From Mucor racemosus (Eukaryota; Mucoromycota; Mucoromycetes; Mucorales; Mucoraceae): a DNA stretch of 64,000 nucleotides. The stretch lies in assembly GCA_027405735.1 (NCBI GenBank), contig JAPEHQ010000017.1, forward strand, positions 7,501 through 71,500. Reading direction: 5' to 3'. Shown here one piece after another: positions 10,853 through 22,065 of the stretch. The position numbers and the translations under genes are program-made. Each line of letters begins with the position of its first letter. The first letter of the stretch is position 1. Under the pieces are notes generated by a model, which did no database searches, was not told where the DNA came from, and saw only the letters and a program-made list of their open reading frames with translations.

Positions 10853-11660
10853 CCGCTAAGCGGTGCTCAAATATTTTTTTAAGCTGTAAAATGCAAAAAA
10901 GCCAAAGAATAAAGACGGTAATGTCAAATTTATGCAACAAATCATATAGCAACAAGCTGTAGTCATTTAAATGTGAATTGTAGCTGTCAAAATAATACAT
11001 CATTTTATATTATTTTAAATAAAAGTTTTGTGCGAAAAAAGTTCATAAACTCTTCAAAACTGCTAAAATTGGATGGGGGTTGAGGTCAAAAAATAGGATT
11101 ACATTTTAAGACCTTTATTACTCCATCAAAAATGATTATTTTTGGAGAAGCTAAAAACCAAACTGTATAAAACGTAGATGGCTTTAATTTTAATTAAAAC
11201 GCAAATTTGCTTTATTAACCCTGTTGAGGAGATTTTAAATAAATGAGCGTTTTTTTGGTATTTTTCGAGCTTTAATATTTGAAAAAAGGATATAGCACCT
11301 CAGGTAGTTAATACATTATGTGATCACAACATCAATACACAACTTTAGTTCTTTATGTATTTAAGATTTTTTAATGAAAACAATAGTTATGTTTGGTTTT
11401 CTGAAAACTTTAAAAGATTTTAAATGGCCGTATCTCGGTACTAAAATTAGCTAAAAATACAAAAGTAGTACCATCGTAATTGCAGTAGCATATTCTATTA
11501 AAATGCAATTTGACCCAAATTTTGATGGTACCTTCTTGACAAAAAGTTGGAGATCTGATTTTTCTAAAAAAAAAATCAAAATAGGAATTGGAGTGTAACT
11601 TTTTTTTTCTGAACCCAGAATTTTTTTTCGGCATTTTTCTCCGACTGGTGGCAATGAATG
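10853..11660 (+). repeat. family 2 dispersed repeat, copy 1
   Basis: Shares ordered blocks with 41602-42430 and 57525-58271: a start at TTTAAGCTGTAAAATGC (preceded here and in copy 2 by a CCGC..GCGG hairpin), then TGGATGGGGGTTGAGGTCAA with slight variants, a CCATCAAAAATNATTATTTT block, GTACCATCGTAATTGCAGTA, and an end at AAAAAGTTGGAGATCTGATT followed by GGAGTGTAAC (11590-11599). Homology to copy 2 runs ~60 bp past the box. Confidence 0.75.
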
Positions 11661-12162
11661 GACACTGTTCTGATCCTATCATCTATTTGATTTTAGAATG
11701 GGGACCAAGCTTTTTACATATGAAATCACAAACTATGCCAATAAAAGATGTACCATTTTTGCGTGTATATTCATGATAAGTCGAAACAAAAGACATCCAC
11801 TACTACCATGATAAGATGAATATAGCTATCTTTTTGTTATCATTCAATTTGAAAAAAGTAGTGTAATTTCGTAATAGTTCTTTCTAAAGCATAAAGACAA
11901 CATTAGCATAAAACACAAATATATTCTAAATAAAGTTTGCGGCAAATGGAATGACCATTACCTTGAATGGGTGTATACCAAAAATTTGGAAAAAAGGCGA
12001 TTATGCCATGCTTAACGTATATTTCATATGATTATTTGTTTTATTATCTTGGTACAACATGAGAAATCGCCCATTTTACCCCATACATTTTGATTAAAAT
12101 AAATGAGACAGAAACTTAATACAACGGCTTTTTCTTTTTCTTAAAAAAATTATTCTCAAGAA
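11661..12162. promoter_or_regulatory. upstream region of the hydrolase gene
   Basis: AT-rich 5' flank. A TTTTCTTTTTC pyrimidine tract lies shortly before the ATG at 12163. No specific factor site stands out. Confidence 0.3.
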
Positions 12163-13393
12163 ATGCAACATTTATCTACTCTTCGTGAAAAAGGCCATGT
12201 CGAAGTTGGTCACAATCGAAAAGGTGATCCTATTAAACTATACTATGAAATACATGGAAATGGCCCTGAACATGTCCTCCTTGTAATGGGTAAAGTTTCA
12301 AATCAATATATCCTCACATGTTTCACTGACGTTTTTTTTTTTTTTATTCATCAAAGGTTTGAGTTCGCCATGCAGTGCTTGGGATAATCAGGTACCTTGA
12401 GTAATACAAGCCATCAAAAGATTATATTCATCTAATGGAAGATAAACGTTAGACAAAATATTTAGCAGAAAGTGGAAATTATACAGTCATTGTGTTTGAT
12501 AATAGAGGAATGGGATTCTCAGGTACGCTTTATAAAGTAGCATTAAACAAGGCCCTTAATTAACCCAATTTACACAAAAGATGCACCAGTTGGTTTCTAT
12601 TCGTATGTACCATGTAATCAGTTTGAGAATACAGAAAGGCTAACCTAATTATCTTTTATAGAACTTCTCAAATGGCATTAGATGCACTGGAATTATTGGA
12701 TCATTTTCAATGGAAAAGTAACGTTCACCTTGTTGGTATATCTATGGGTGGAATGATTTCATTAGAAATGGCAGATGCCGAACCAAATCGATTTCAATCA
12801 TTGACATTAACGAGTACAGCAGCTAGAAGAAATATACCAACAGTGAGTTTTTGTTTTAGATGAAATTGTAAAATTTGATCAATTAACAAAATTTATAGTG
12901 GAAAGCTATATCTGCACTTTCAAAAATTGCTATATTTTATCGAGATCCAAAAGATCAATTAAATGCAGCCATAGAATTGGTGTATCCTAAAGAATGGCTT
13001 GAACAAAAGCCATTAGTACGAACTGAATACGAAACTAATAGAGAATTGGCTGTAAATGGATTCATTGGTCATTTTACAAGATCTCGTCGTCAACCATTTC
13101 ATGGTAATTTGGGACAAACAGCAGCTTGTTTGCGCCATTACGTATCAGACGAGCGTTTAAATAATATTAAATCAAGTGGTTTACCCATAATGATTGTTAC
13201 AGGCACATTTGATAATCTAGTACAACCTAAATATTCACATCATATGAAAAAAATATTGCAAGATGCTGCAAGGCTTGAATTATTTGAAGGAAGTGGTCAT
13301 GCTATCCCTGAAGAACAACCAGATAGATATAATAGTTTATTAGTTGATCATTTTACTACGTCTAATAAAAAGAGAACAATAGCTAGACTTTAG
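12163..13393 (+). CDS. alpha/beta-fold hydrolase
   Basis: Six exons (12163-12289, 12357-12391, 12453-12522, 12581-12602, 12662-12842, 12899-13393) join in frame to a 309-residue protein. Exon 4 is only 22 nt. The fold is shown by the nucleophile elbow GISMGG (Ser112), the strand-acid motif GTFDNLVQP (Asp250) and GSGHAIPEE with the catalytic His279. An oxyanion-region run (LVMGLSSPCSAWDNQ) and the DNRGMGFSD segment are typical of the epoxide-hydrolase / haloperoxidase-like branch. There is no signal peptide, so it is probably cytosolic. The substrate cannot be inferred. Its last 11 coding bases overlap the 3' end of the convergent PPR gene. The hydrolase call is firm and the specific activity unknown. 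Confidence 0.88.
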
Positions 13394-14612
13394 CTAGTAG
13401 TAACCCTTCTAATTCTGCCATCACTGCTTTATTCTCCTCTGTTGTCGTCTTTTTTTCTTCAATGTTTTGTAAAACTGTTTCTATGGATTTCAACATTTGA
13501 GGTTCAAATGCTCCATCAGGTACGCCTAATTTACCAAGTTTATAATAAAATGCCAGTGCTTTTAGTTCTTGTTCTTGAGCTAAATACGATGTAACAATTT
13601 GTTGCATTGAATCCTTTGCTTTATCCCATGAAATCTTTGGTGGTGCTCGTTTAATTAGATAAAACAGCAAGTGCTCTGCCTTTTGGGTATCTTGTTTTTT
13701 GTTGGTAGTTGCCAATAATTTGACAGCTTTTACCCAAGTTATGTATTGATGTAAATTTAACGCTTGATGAGTTTGCTGTTGTATTAAAAACTCTTGTGCT
13801 GTTTGTGATATAGTATCGACATCTTTTCTTGCTAGTAAATACTCTAAATACTGCGTAAATAAGCCAGGACCTGGTTTAATAACATCTGCATGTAGCATCA
13901 TATCACGCCACAAATATTCAATGGCATGTGTATTACCAGAGGCTTGATAATACTTCAGCATAATGCTACAATCAAAATTATTTCGAAGCTTTAATAGAGA
14001 TAATTGTTGCATTTGTTCCACTAATTGCTTTGCTTGTTGTAATTGATTTTGCTTCAAATAAGCTTGAATTAAATAAGTGTATGTTCTCGTAGTTGCAACC
14101 ATTCCGCCTTGTTTTTCAAAAGCGTCTAATACATGTTGAGCTGAATCCAAAGAATCACTCCATATATAAGCACGAATCAATCGATTGTACATGGTCACTG
14201 TTTTCAGATCGGCACGATTCATCTCTAATTCCAATTCATGTAATCTATTGATATCTTTTTGCTTTCCTGCCAAGTCAAGATCTAATTTCAATTGTTCAAT
14301 GCGAGCAAGTGAAAGCATGCCGGTTTTTGATGGTAGCAATGGCGATGGTTTTGCACTAATAATAGCATGTTCAATAATATTACTGTAGGTTTGAGCACTT
14401 TTGTTGGATTGTTCAACTAATTTCTCACGAAAAGAACTAGTAATGCCAAAATACAATTTCTTTTCTTCTGCAGGGCTTAAAAATCGTCTAAACCAACCGT
14501 TTGCTTTACTACTGAAAAACGACCTTGATTCTAATAAATTTCTTCCACTCGTGGCAGTATTAGTAGAGCAGCAGACTTTTTTGGTAGATGTGCGTAAAAT
14601 GTTTTGTGCCAT
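13383..14612 (-). CDS. mitochondrial pentatricopeptide-repeat (PPR) protein
   Basis: An intron-free gene of 409 codons. The N-terminus (MAQNILRTSTKKVCCSTN..., rich in Arg/Lys/Ser, almost acid-free for ~50 residues) looks like a mitochondrial presequence. Helical ~35-residue repeats follow; the clearest read TMYNRLIRAYIWSDSLDSAQ and TYTYLIQAYLKQNQLQQAKQ (about residues 138-205), the classic PPR pattern. Weaker helical repeats continue to a charged C-terminus. PPR proteins bind organellar transcripts and act in their processing, stability or translation, so a role in mitochondrial RNA metabolism is inferred. The target is unknown. The gene is convergent with the hydrolase and overlaps it by 11 bp. 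Confidence 0.85.
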   Translation of the reverse strand: MAQNILRTSTKKVCCSTNTATSGRNLLESRSFFSSKANGWFRRFLSPAEEKKLYFGITSSFREKLVEQSNKSAQTYSNIIEHAIISAKPSPLLPSKTGMLSLARIEQLKLDLDLAGKQKDINRLHELELEMNRADLKTVTMYNRLIRAYIWSDSLDSAQHVLDAFEKQGGMVATTRTYTYLIQAYLKQNQLQQAKQLVEQMQQLSLLKLRNNFDCSIMLKYYQASGNTHAIEYLWRDMMLHADVIKPGPGLFTQYLEYLLARKDVDTISQTAQEFLIQQQTHQALNLHQYITWVKAVKLLATTNKKQDTQKAEHLLFYLIKRAPPKISWDKAKDSMQQIVTSYLAQEQELKALAFYYKLGKLGVPDGAFEPQMLKSIETVLQNIEEKKTTTEENKAVMAELEGLLLAKV

Positions 14613-14639
14613 TTTTCAAAATAAATAATTTATAAACAA

Positions 14640-16518
14640 AAGAATTAAACACAAGATGTGTGGTAATTTGGGTAAAATGGGCTTTTCAAGAGGAGCGCGG
14701 CATGGAAAGTGACGTGAATGATGGATCAACTTTCAAGCAAAAGATGGGAGCCCATTTTCAACTGATTATCTACAACATACAAAAGCAACTTTTTTTTCTT
14801 ACAACTATAAAAATCAAAAAATAGGAGCGAGTGCTTGAGATGTCGTGATATGTTGATGCAAAGTTTCATTGATTTCTATAAAGCACCAATGAATCTAATA
14901 TTCTTCAAAAATTAGGCTTTGGTTTTTTACCACTAAAAATCAGGAATTTGCAGTATCATATCGTGAAAAAAAAATATTTTATGGTATTTTGTAGGTAATC
15001 AGACTTGCTTAGCTTTTGATTCTCTAAAGCATGTTAAACTGTCAAAAGAAATTCTTTTCTTCGCAAATTTGATTTCTTTTACCGTTTTCCGTAATTTTGA
15101 AAAGAGTAGAAATAAGCAAATAATGCATATCTAACATTCATCAACAAGAGCTAAATTATATTTATTTAATATATTTGTTCTTTTGAAAAAATGTTGATTT
15201 TGGTGGAGAAAAAGCGATTTTTAGGAAATTGGCGATTTTCATTAACGGTTTTTTCCTTGCCTCCCCTCGTCCCTGATTTTGAAATTTCCAAAAATTTGAC
15301 ACAAAAATTTGATTTTTTCTATGAAAAATGAAGTTAGAGCTACGGATAAATACTCAAACTGTAGATAATCTTTAGAACTATTAGGTTCAAGAGAAGTAGG
15401 CTGAGGTTTTATTCAAAAATTAAGACTTTTGTTTAAAAAACGTCATTTTTAACTTTTCGAATTTGCCGCTCTAATTATTAGCAATTCTCTCCGAAATTTA
15501 TATAATTTAATGCAAACCTCAAATTCTACATAAATCAATTAATATAGAAACGCAACTTTTCATGTATTTTGGTATAGAATTTAGCATTATAAATTTTTGA
15601 ATTTTTTTTCGCCGTTCTTTATCATTAGTAGCAGCCAATCAATTTCCAAGTACGCTTATAGCAATAATCATCATATGCTTGCACCTACATTGTAATTGCT
15701 ACATAGTTTTTTCAAGCTTATAGCTTGTTCATTAAATAAAAGTCTACTCTAAACAACATTTTTAATATTAAAATCTATATTCCTCTGATAAAAACTGATT
15801 TTCTTGCTATATATAATGTAGATTTTTAGCATTATATATATGAAATTTGTAAGTACGCTCATCCCATTGACAGCTTGAGAAATAACCAAAGCTTATTTAA
15901 AAAGAAGCCTATTATTTGATGCATCCTTTCTTACACCTTGTACTTGAGTAAACCGTGGTCTGCATTAAATACCATCTACTTTCTTTCGCGTCACGAATGA
16001 GAGCCCTACATATGCGTTTTTCAGGCATCATGTTGCTATACTTTCTTCTTACTTGCTTCAAAAGCACAATTGGTTAAAGCAAGACTATAACGAAAAAAAG
16101 ATAGCATCTTGAATGCTTTATCAACATAATCCATTATTTAAAATTTGATAAACAAAAAAGCCAGATGTTTACTTGTTTTTGAATGATACACCTTTTGCCA
16201 AAATGATGTCGTAAAAAACAGTGTCGCACAATTCAAGAAAAGAGTGTTGTGCTTTTTTTTAAAAAAAGATATCGTATATATAATTGTAGAAATATTCAAC
16301 AAAACACAACAAACATCAATTTCAGTTCCAATTGTGGTGGACTACTGTACGAGGTGTCACTTAAATATACATACAGTAATTTTCAGCTTACAATCGTCTG
16401 ATAGCATTAACAGCGCCGGTTTTAATAGGATCCATTTCGATGACAAGAGAGCATAGTTTATGGGTAGCTACTTTTAATGTAGTACGTTTTTGCGCGTAGT
16501 CCTGTTTAAAGTTGTGGA
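14640..16518. other. long AT-rich intergenic stretch
   Basis: No gene is supported. About 14870-15640 has the same texture as the family 1 and 2 repeats (GATTTTTGGTGGAGA-type words, many A/T runs) and may be a third, more decayed repeat family. I could not align it to another copy in this window. A weak forward frame at 16244-16456 is not convincing. Confidence 0.35.
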
Positions 16519-16752
16519 TTAAAATATTGTTAGAAACCCGTTTAAGTTATTACAAGAATTATTGCTTACGCTAACTATTTTTTGGATGTAAGTAGCTTCT
16601 TCATCGTGAAAGCTTGGACAGCCATCAACCCACAAGTCAAATTGCTGTAGATATACCTCTGTCAAAAGCTTTTCCCCGAAGATATCCAGTATTCGATTAT
16701 TGTATTGTTGAGGCTTAATCAGTAATATACTCTGAATTGACCTGATATACAT
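16519..16752 (-). pseudogene. short coding-like remnant beside MITE
   Basis: The minus-strand frame has coding-like words (ILDIFGEKLLTEVYLQQFDLWVDGCPSF) and begins 17 bp from the left end of the MITE, so the element may have landed in or next to a gene that has since decayed. No family is recognised. Confidence 0.3.
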
Positions 16753-16769
16753 TGTTTAGTTTATAAGTA

Positions 16770-17265
16770 CAGTCGTGATTCGATTTAGTGGAATCGTTGG
16801 GAGGGAGAAAAGTGCCCACTAAATCGAATTTTCCACTAAATCGAATAAATCATTTTCCGTAATGCTGGATCAAAAAATGAGAATAGAAAGGCGTTATTAG
16901 TTTATAGTATTAAACAGTATTTTTAATAAAAACTTTTCATATTCGAGCAACTGAATTGAACAGTGGATGACAAGAAATTTAATAAAAGACTGAGGTAAAT
17001 TAGGCGCGTGATTTAGTTACTCTCCATATTTCTTCTAATTTCATGGCTACCAAATCAAACTATTGCCGGCTAAATACAGTTTTATCCAATAGTATTTATA
17101 TTTTACTAATATAGTGGACTGGTAGAAACGAAATTGTCCACTATCCACTGAATCGATTCAGTGGATTTAGGCAGTAAAATTATTAAAAAAAAAACGGGAG
17201 ATTTCAAACTGTCCATTAAATCGAAAATCCGTTATTTATGAGTCCACTAAATCGAATCACGACTG
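16770..17265. mobile_element. 496-bp MITE, Tc1/mariner (pogo-like) type, with TA duplication
   Basis: Perfect 23-bp terminal inverted repeats begin CAGTCGTGATTCGATTTAGT on the left (16770) and lie reversed at 17243-17265. Both ends are flanked by TA (16768-16769 and 17266-17267), the signature of Tc1/mariner-superfamily insertion. Subterminal copies of CCACTAAATCGAA occur inside both ends. No transposase is encoded, so it is non-autonomous. A shortened relative lies at 33571-33664. Confidence 0.92.
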
Positions 17266-17267
17266 TA

Positions 17268-17956
17268 TATATATTCATTTCTAGGGGCTGGAAGATGAGT
17301 TTTTCTGTTGTTTTAAATTAGGTGTTTCAAGAATTTAATTTCAGAAAGTATATAATAATGTCGTGTGTACGTAATCGGATAGTTTTCCTTTTTCCTTTTT
17401 CCTTTTGAAATGAACCATTTCATTTGGAATCTGCTCAGCTTCATGCATTTAAGATTGTCTAAGCGATATAAATAAAAGGTATAAATATATTACTCTCAAA
17501 GATGGAATGTATGAATTAACACGTATTATACTGCTCTTATATAATTTTTGAGCCATTGTCCGCCAAAATGGCATTTTTTGCAACCTTCTTCTTAATGATC
17601 AGTGAATGAAACAGTGTCTGACAAACTCTTTATGTCAACTACTCTGATGCTGACTTCTTGACCGCCTGTAAGGTACGATTGGAGCCATTGTTATAGGCCA
17701 CAATTAAAATTAAATAAAAAAAGAAAACGATTGTTTAAAACCCCTTGATATTTATTAACTTTGAGATTAAGATCGGTTTATATTTGATGAGTATCTATAT
17801 TGTTGGGTTGAAGTGTCATTTTATATGGTCATTTGAATCAACTCATATCAAAAGTTAAACAAACATTGATATCATTCTACAAAAGAAGACAATCTAAGTC
17901 AATTCGCCTGTGAAGTTTATTTATGTTGACTAAATATTTGACATTATCGATTCAAC
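17268..17956. other. intergenic, nothing recognised
   Basis: AT-rich, with a short CCTTTTT repeat near 17390-17405. No supported feature. Confidence 0.4.
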
Positions 17957-19333
17957 TTGCCCGTATGTTGTGGTATCGCCCGTCTTGCAAGGTTTAATGC
18001 AATAGTCGCACTTCATCCTAGAGATGCGTTCGGTAAAGTCTACTATTTCAAAGGTATGCTAATAGTTACTACCACAATGAGTTTTTCGTTCTATTTTGAA
18101 GATGGTTTAGGAATCATCATTGATGAACTTGGGAATGACCCAATGGAAATTACTGAGAATGAAGATCCTTTCAAACTAGAAGAATTAAGTTCTTACAGCA
18201 CTAATGTTGCTCTAAGAACTAGATTAATAGATGTTGAGGTGATGCAAGAATGTCAAGCGGAGAATCCGACAAACGTTGATGAAAAGCTATCTAGCTCAAA
18301 ACAAAAAAACTCATTAAAAGGCAATCGCATCAGTGATGAGATTAAACATTTTTGTTTAGAAGCATTAATATTGTTGTCGTTGGTACTTCCATATTTGAAG
18401 ACTCTTAATTTTCTTGACAACTCAAGTAAAATAAAGGAATTCGAATCCAACATTTTGATGGTGCTGAAATCCGAGATGCATGAATGGGACACTATCAAGA
18501 AATACCCTTAATAATATTCAGCAAGCACTAGGAATCAAGAAGTCTTTACAGAACCTAGAGAAGCTGTATAAAATTTGTCCAAAATTGAAATCATTACAGT
18601 TAAAGCCAATTCCATTGTTATAGCTATTAAGGGGTATAAATCAATATTTGATTGTTAGAAATGCCGTGACGGGTTGGAAGAGACTCACCATGTCAATCAT
18701 TACTTATGAGACAAGCTACAAACGCTAATAAAAGCATCTGTGTCGATTGATTAAAAATATATCAACGGAAAATAACCTAAATCAACGATATACAATTTAT
18801 ATCATCTAGCAACAGCTTGGACGAACAAAGAAATATCAAATTTATATGGTGGACCGCTTGGAGCTTTCAGCAAAGAGAACAGCAATGTAGAGCATTATAC
18901 TATCGTTATTTTATGACTTGCAACAAAACCAGTTAGTCATTGAGATAACATCAAAACCAACAATGACCACTAACAACATTAAGTGTCTTGTATTGTCCGA
19001 GTTATTTTTAGAGGCATTATATCAAATCAGTAACTACATTGATCAATCAAGAATAATGAACCCCTCTTTGAATTGGTATAAAAACCATTACAAAGCCCAT
19101 TCAATTTTACAACATTATAATAGCATACGTATAAAAATGCCAAATTTAAACACTCTTGTTCTGATTCTTTGGGAGAACTCTGAAATTCTTCTTTCCTTGA
19201 TTTACATTGCATTTCCTATCTTTTACTTAATCTGGGAGTCCTGTAAGTTTGATTACCATATAAGCTACGTTAAATTTATTTAATAGTTTTACAATAGATG
19301 ATGTAGGGGCAGGAATCCAACGCCATAACACAA
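17957..19333 (+). pseudogene. decayed multi-exon gene of unknown family
   Basis: Coding-like sequence runs for ~1.3 kb but is broken. An open stretch to 18511 contains an acidic region (DELGNDPMEITENEDPF) and a hydrophobic helix (LEALILLSLVLPYLKTLNFL). A frame change near 18511 leads into NNIQQALGIKKSLQNLEKLY, then a stop. Further blocks (ATAWTNKEISNLYGGPLGAF; MPNLNTLVLILWENSEILLS) sit in shifted frames. A splice pair (GTAAGT at 19242, TTTTACAATAG ending 19303) leads to a small exon (VGAGIQRHN) ending at the GTAAGG donor at 19334. No family is recognised. It may once have been joined to the coiled-coil gene that follows. Confidence 0.5.
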
Positions 19334-19390
19334 GTAAGGTATCATATGTATTATAATGTTAACGGTTTAAATCTAACGGTTTGTTTCAAG

Positions 19391-20445
19391 AAAATAATGA
19401 GGCTGTATCAAACCTTTCAACCCGGTTAGATCAAACAAATCAACAGTTTGCCGCCTTCCAAGCTCAATCTCTGGAAGTGCAAGATCAACGTCAATTAAAG
19501 ACCATGGTGCGCTTCAACAATTCATTGCGTCGAGAACTTTCACGTCTAGGCGATTCTGTCGATGCGGAACGCCAAGCGGTTCAAGATCTTTCTAAATTTA
19601 TGATTTCAAAAAATAATGTTACGGATGCTCTTGTTATGATTATGAGAGATTTCGAAAAACATCTTAACAAACAAGAAGTCAAGTTAAAGCAAATTGATTT
19701 TTTACAAAATGAACTCGTGGAGAATGTGGATAAGTTGGTAGAAGATTATGAAGGTATTTCAGATAAAGTTGCCTACCTAGATAATGGACATTCTACTTTG
19801 CGTAATACCATGAACGATAATACCACCACGATAGCAAGAGACCTCAAAGACCTTAAAAGCTGGATTACAGAAAACGTACAAGACAACCTAGAATATAGAG
19901 AAAAGTTAGATAAACGAGTGCAAGAATTGTCAAATGGAAATCCCGAAAGCCGCAAACTTGGAGAAAAAGTTAGCAGCATGCGAAAAGAAGTTTCAGGGTT
20001 AAGAAAAGCCATTGAAAAAATTTTCAGTACTCGATTGTTTGAATTAGAAGCAAAATTAGTCAAGCTGAAATCATGCAATTGCGATTCTCACAATACAAAA
20101 CTAGACTACTTGGAAAAAAAAGTGAATTTGATTAAAGGCTGCAAATGTAGCACTTCTCTAGTAGGTTCTAGATTAGACGCTTTGGAAGATGCGATGATTA
20201 AATCTAAACGTAGATTTACAGATCATGAAGAAGAGTTTAATGTGTATAGAGATGAGCGCTATAGAAATGAAATGGCCAATGAAGATCTTGCTGAAAGGTT
20301 GGAAGACTTTGTTACTAATCAAGAGCTCTCTGAAGCCTTAATTGAAATGAGAAATTTGGTCGAGAACTTGGCTAGTAAATGTGGTGCAGATGGCGAAACT
20401 CCTCAGCCAGTCGATCAAATTGAATTGGTTGATGACCTTTTATAA
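19391..20445 (+). CDS. long coiled-coil protein with CxC repeats, N-terminal exon(s) uncertain
   Basis: About 350 codons are open without interruption and end at TAA 20443-20445. The frame has no ATG at its start. An intron 19334-19390 (GTAAGG donor, CTAAC branch site, TTTCAAG acceptor) gives an in-phase link to an upstream exon; otherwise the first in-frame ATG is at 19504. The product is almost wholly heptad coiled coil, rich in Glu/Lys/Leu/Asp. Near codons 220-265 (counted from 19381) a ~22-24-residue unit repeats, each time LxxLExKxxxLKxC-x-C (pairs CNC and CKC, 20 residues apart), which could cross-link helices by disulfides or bind metal. The C-terminus is acidic. No family is recognised. 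It stays open and well-composed amid dead genes, which suggests recent or current selection. Confidence 0.6.
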
Positions 20446-20594
20446 AGCTATTTATTTCTAAATAAATAAATAATTCATCATTGAATTTTATTGCAGTATA
20501 TTACTGTGTATTTTTTTCAATGGTGTTATTAGTAAAAAGTACTTTTTCTTTGTCAAAACATTAATGTCTTTGCAAAAAAAAATATTTTTAAGCT

Positions 20595-21550
20595 ACATCA
20601 AGAATGGAGATCATTTTTAATTAGTGTTAGCGAATTGCTTGTTATAATTCTTACCAATGTGTTTTTGGATAATTCTGTAGCCCTGCTAATTTTTTTTAAC
20701 CATGTAGCTTTAAATCCTGGTAGAGCTAATGGCGATATATAGAAATCCACGATATGGTTTGTGAGCTCATTCAGAACATTTTGAGTCGCTAATATTAATC
20801 CGTTATTTCTGTGTAACCCGCCTAAATGTTCCAAAAAAGGTATTTCCTAAAAAAGATACTTAAACCACCAAATTATTCCCGCCCTGGGTGTGTACAAACT
20901 CAACTCGACAATATCCTTAATTGGCAGATAGTCTGACTAAAATAGATGTTATTACTATATACAGTATATTGTAAAGGTTAATTGCTACTTGATCTGAATA
21001 GATATGACAGAATCATATATGCTCATTTATTATCGGTAAAATCTGAGCTAGGCGTTGCCATGCTGATCAAGAACTGAAAAACAACTACAGAAGGATACTG
21101 TCATGTTCCTTAGGCAATTATGTCCAGCTGTAATGCGTTTTGACTACACAATCACTGTTGGTTATTGTGTGATAATGAAACTTCTTGTTATAACTTTTGC
21201 AAGCTCTTCTAAACTCTTTAATCATTATCAACAATTTCTGTGAATGCAGTTTCTTCCAAATCTAACTCATCAAGGAATTGGATTTCAAGGTGAGATATCC
21301 TATGATCCACTATAGCTTTAGCACCTTCAATTTTGACATTCAGTTAGTAATCAGAATTATATTCTCCAACTATTTTAACGTCATAATTTTTATTTGCATG
21401 CTTTTCAAGTATGACACTAATGCATGCGGGATCCCATACGCTCATGTCGAATTGTTTACCGTTCATTTTCATTTCTATAATGAGAAACGCTTCATAGGAT
21501 TTGGTTCTCGCTTCACCATATATACAATGATTTTATCAGAATACAGACCA
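20595..21550 (-). pseudogene. decayed gene, minus strand, unknown family
   Basis: Two coding-like stretches share this strand. The upstream one (21550 down to about 21215) reads YGEARTKSYEAFLIIEMKMN..VWDPACISVILEKH..KIEGAKAIVDHRISHLEIQF..ELDLEETAF, with one in-frame TAA where a Gln or Tyr codon would fit. The downstream one (about 20940 to 20595) reads SDYLPIKDIVELSLYTPRAG, then an in-frame TAG, then LEHLGGLHRNNGLILATQNV..NHIVDFYISPLALPGFKATW and a stop. The region between is frameshifted. The family is unknown. It is convergent with the coiled-coil gene. Confidence 0.5.
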
Positions 21551-21586
21551 TTTATGATAGTAACACCGCTACTCAAAGTTCTGTAA

Positions 21587-21668
21587 TAGACTTTTTTTTT
21601 TTTAAAAAAAAAAGAGAACAGAAAGAGAGAGAGAAAAAAAGAGATAAAAAAGAGAAAAAAAAAATTAT
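21587..21668. repeat. low-complexity T/A/AG tract
   Basis: Poly-T, poly-A and AGAGAGAG runs in succession. Not coding. Confidence 0.7.
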
Positions 21669-22065
21669 TTAATAATCAATCTGATGTGTGTGATTTGTAA
21701 TATCAATAACCCTGATTTATTATTTTTCCTCTTCTTTCTCCAATGTCTAATTTTACACACAACCAAACAAGTTCTATCAATGCTTTCAGAGTCTTTAGCA
21801 ATGATGGTTATAAAGACTACTGCTCATTTTGTATAATCTTTTTATTCCAAGACAAATTTCATTGAATTCATGTAAATCCAATGACCCCATTTCCTTGCTG
21901 GATATGGTTTTTGACATCAATTATAGACAACAACTGTCAATATTTAGTGTGAAAATGACATACCACCAAAAAAAAAACAATAAAGAAAGCAGTGGGATCT
22001 ATTGTATATCTTGGTGTATTATTGGATCATGATCTCAATTACCATAGAAAAAGTGCATTGTCTCT

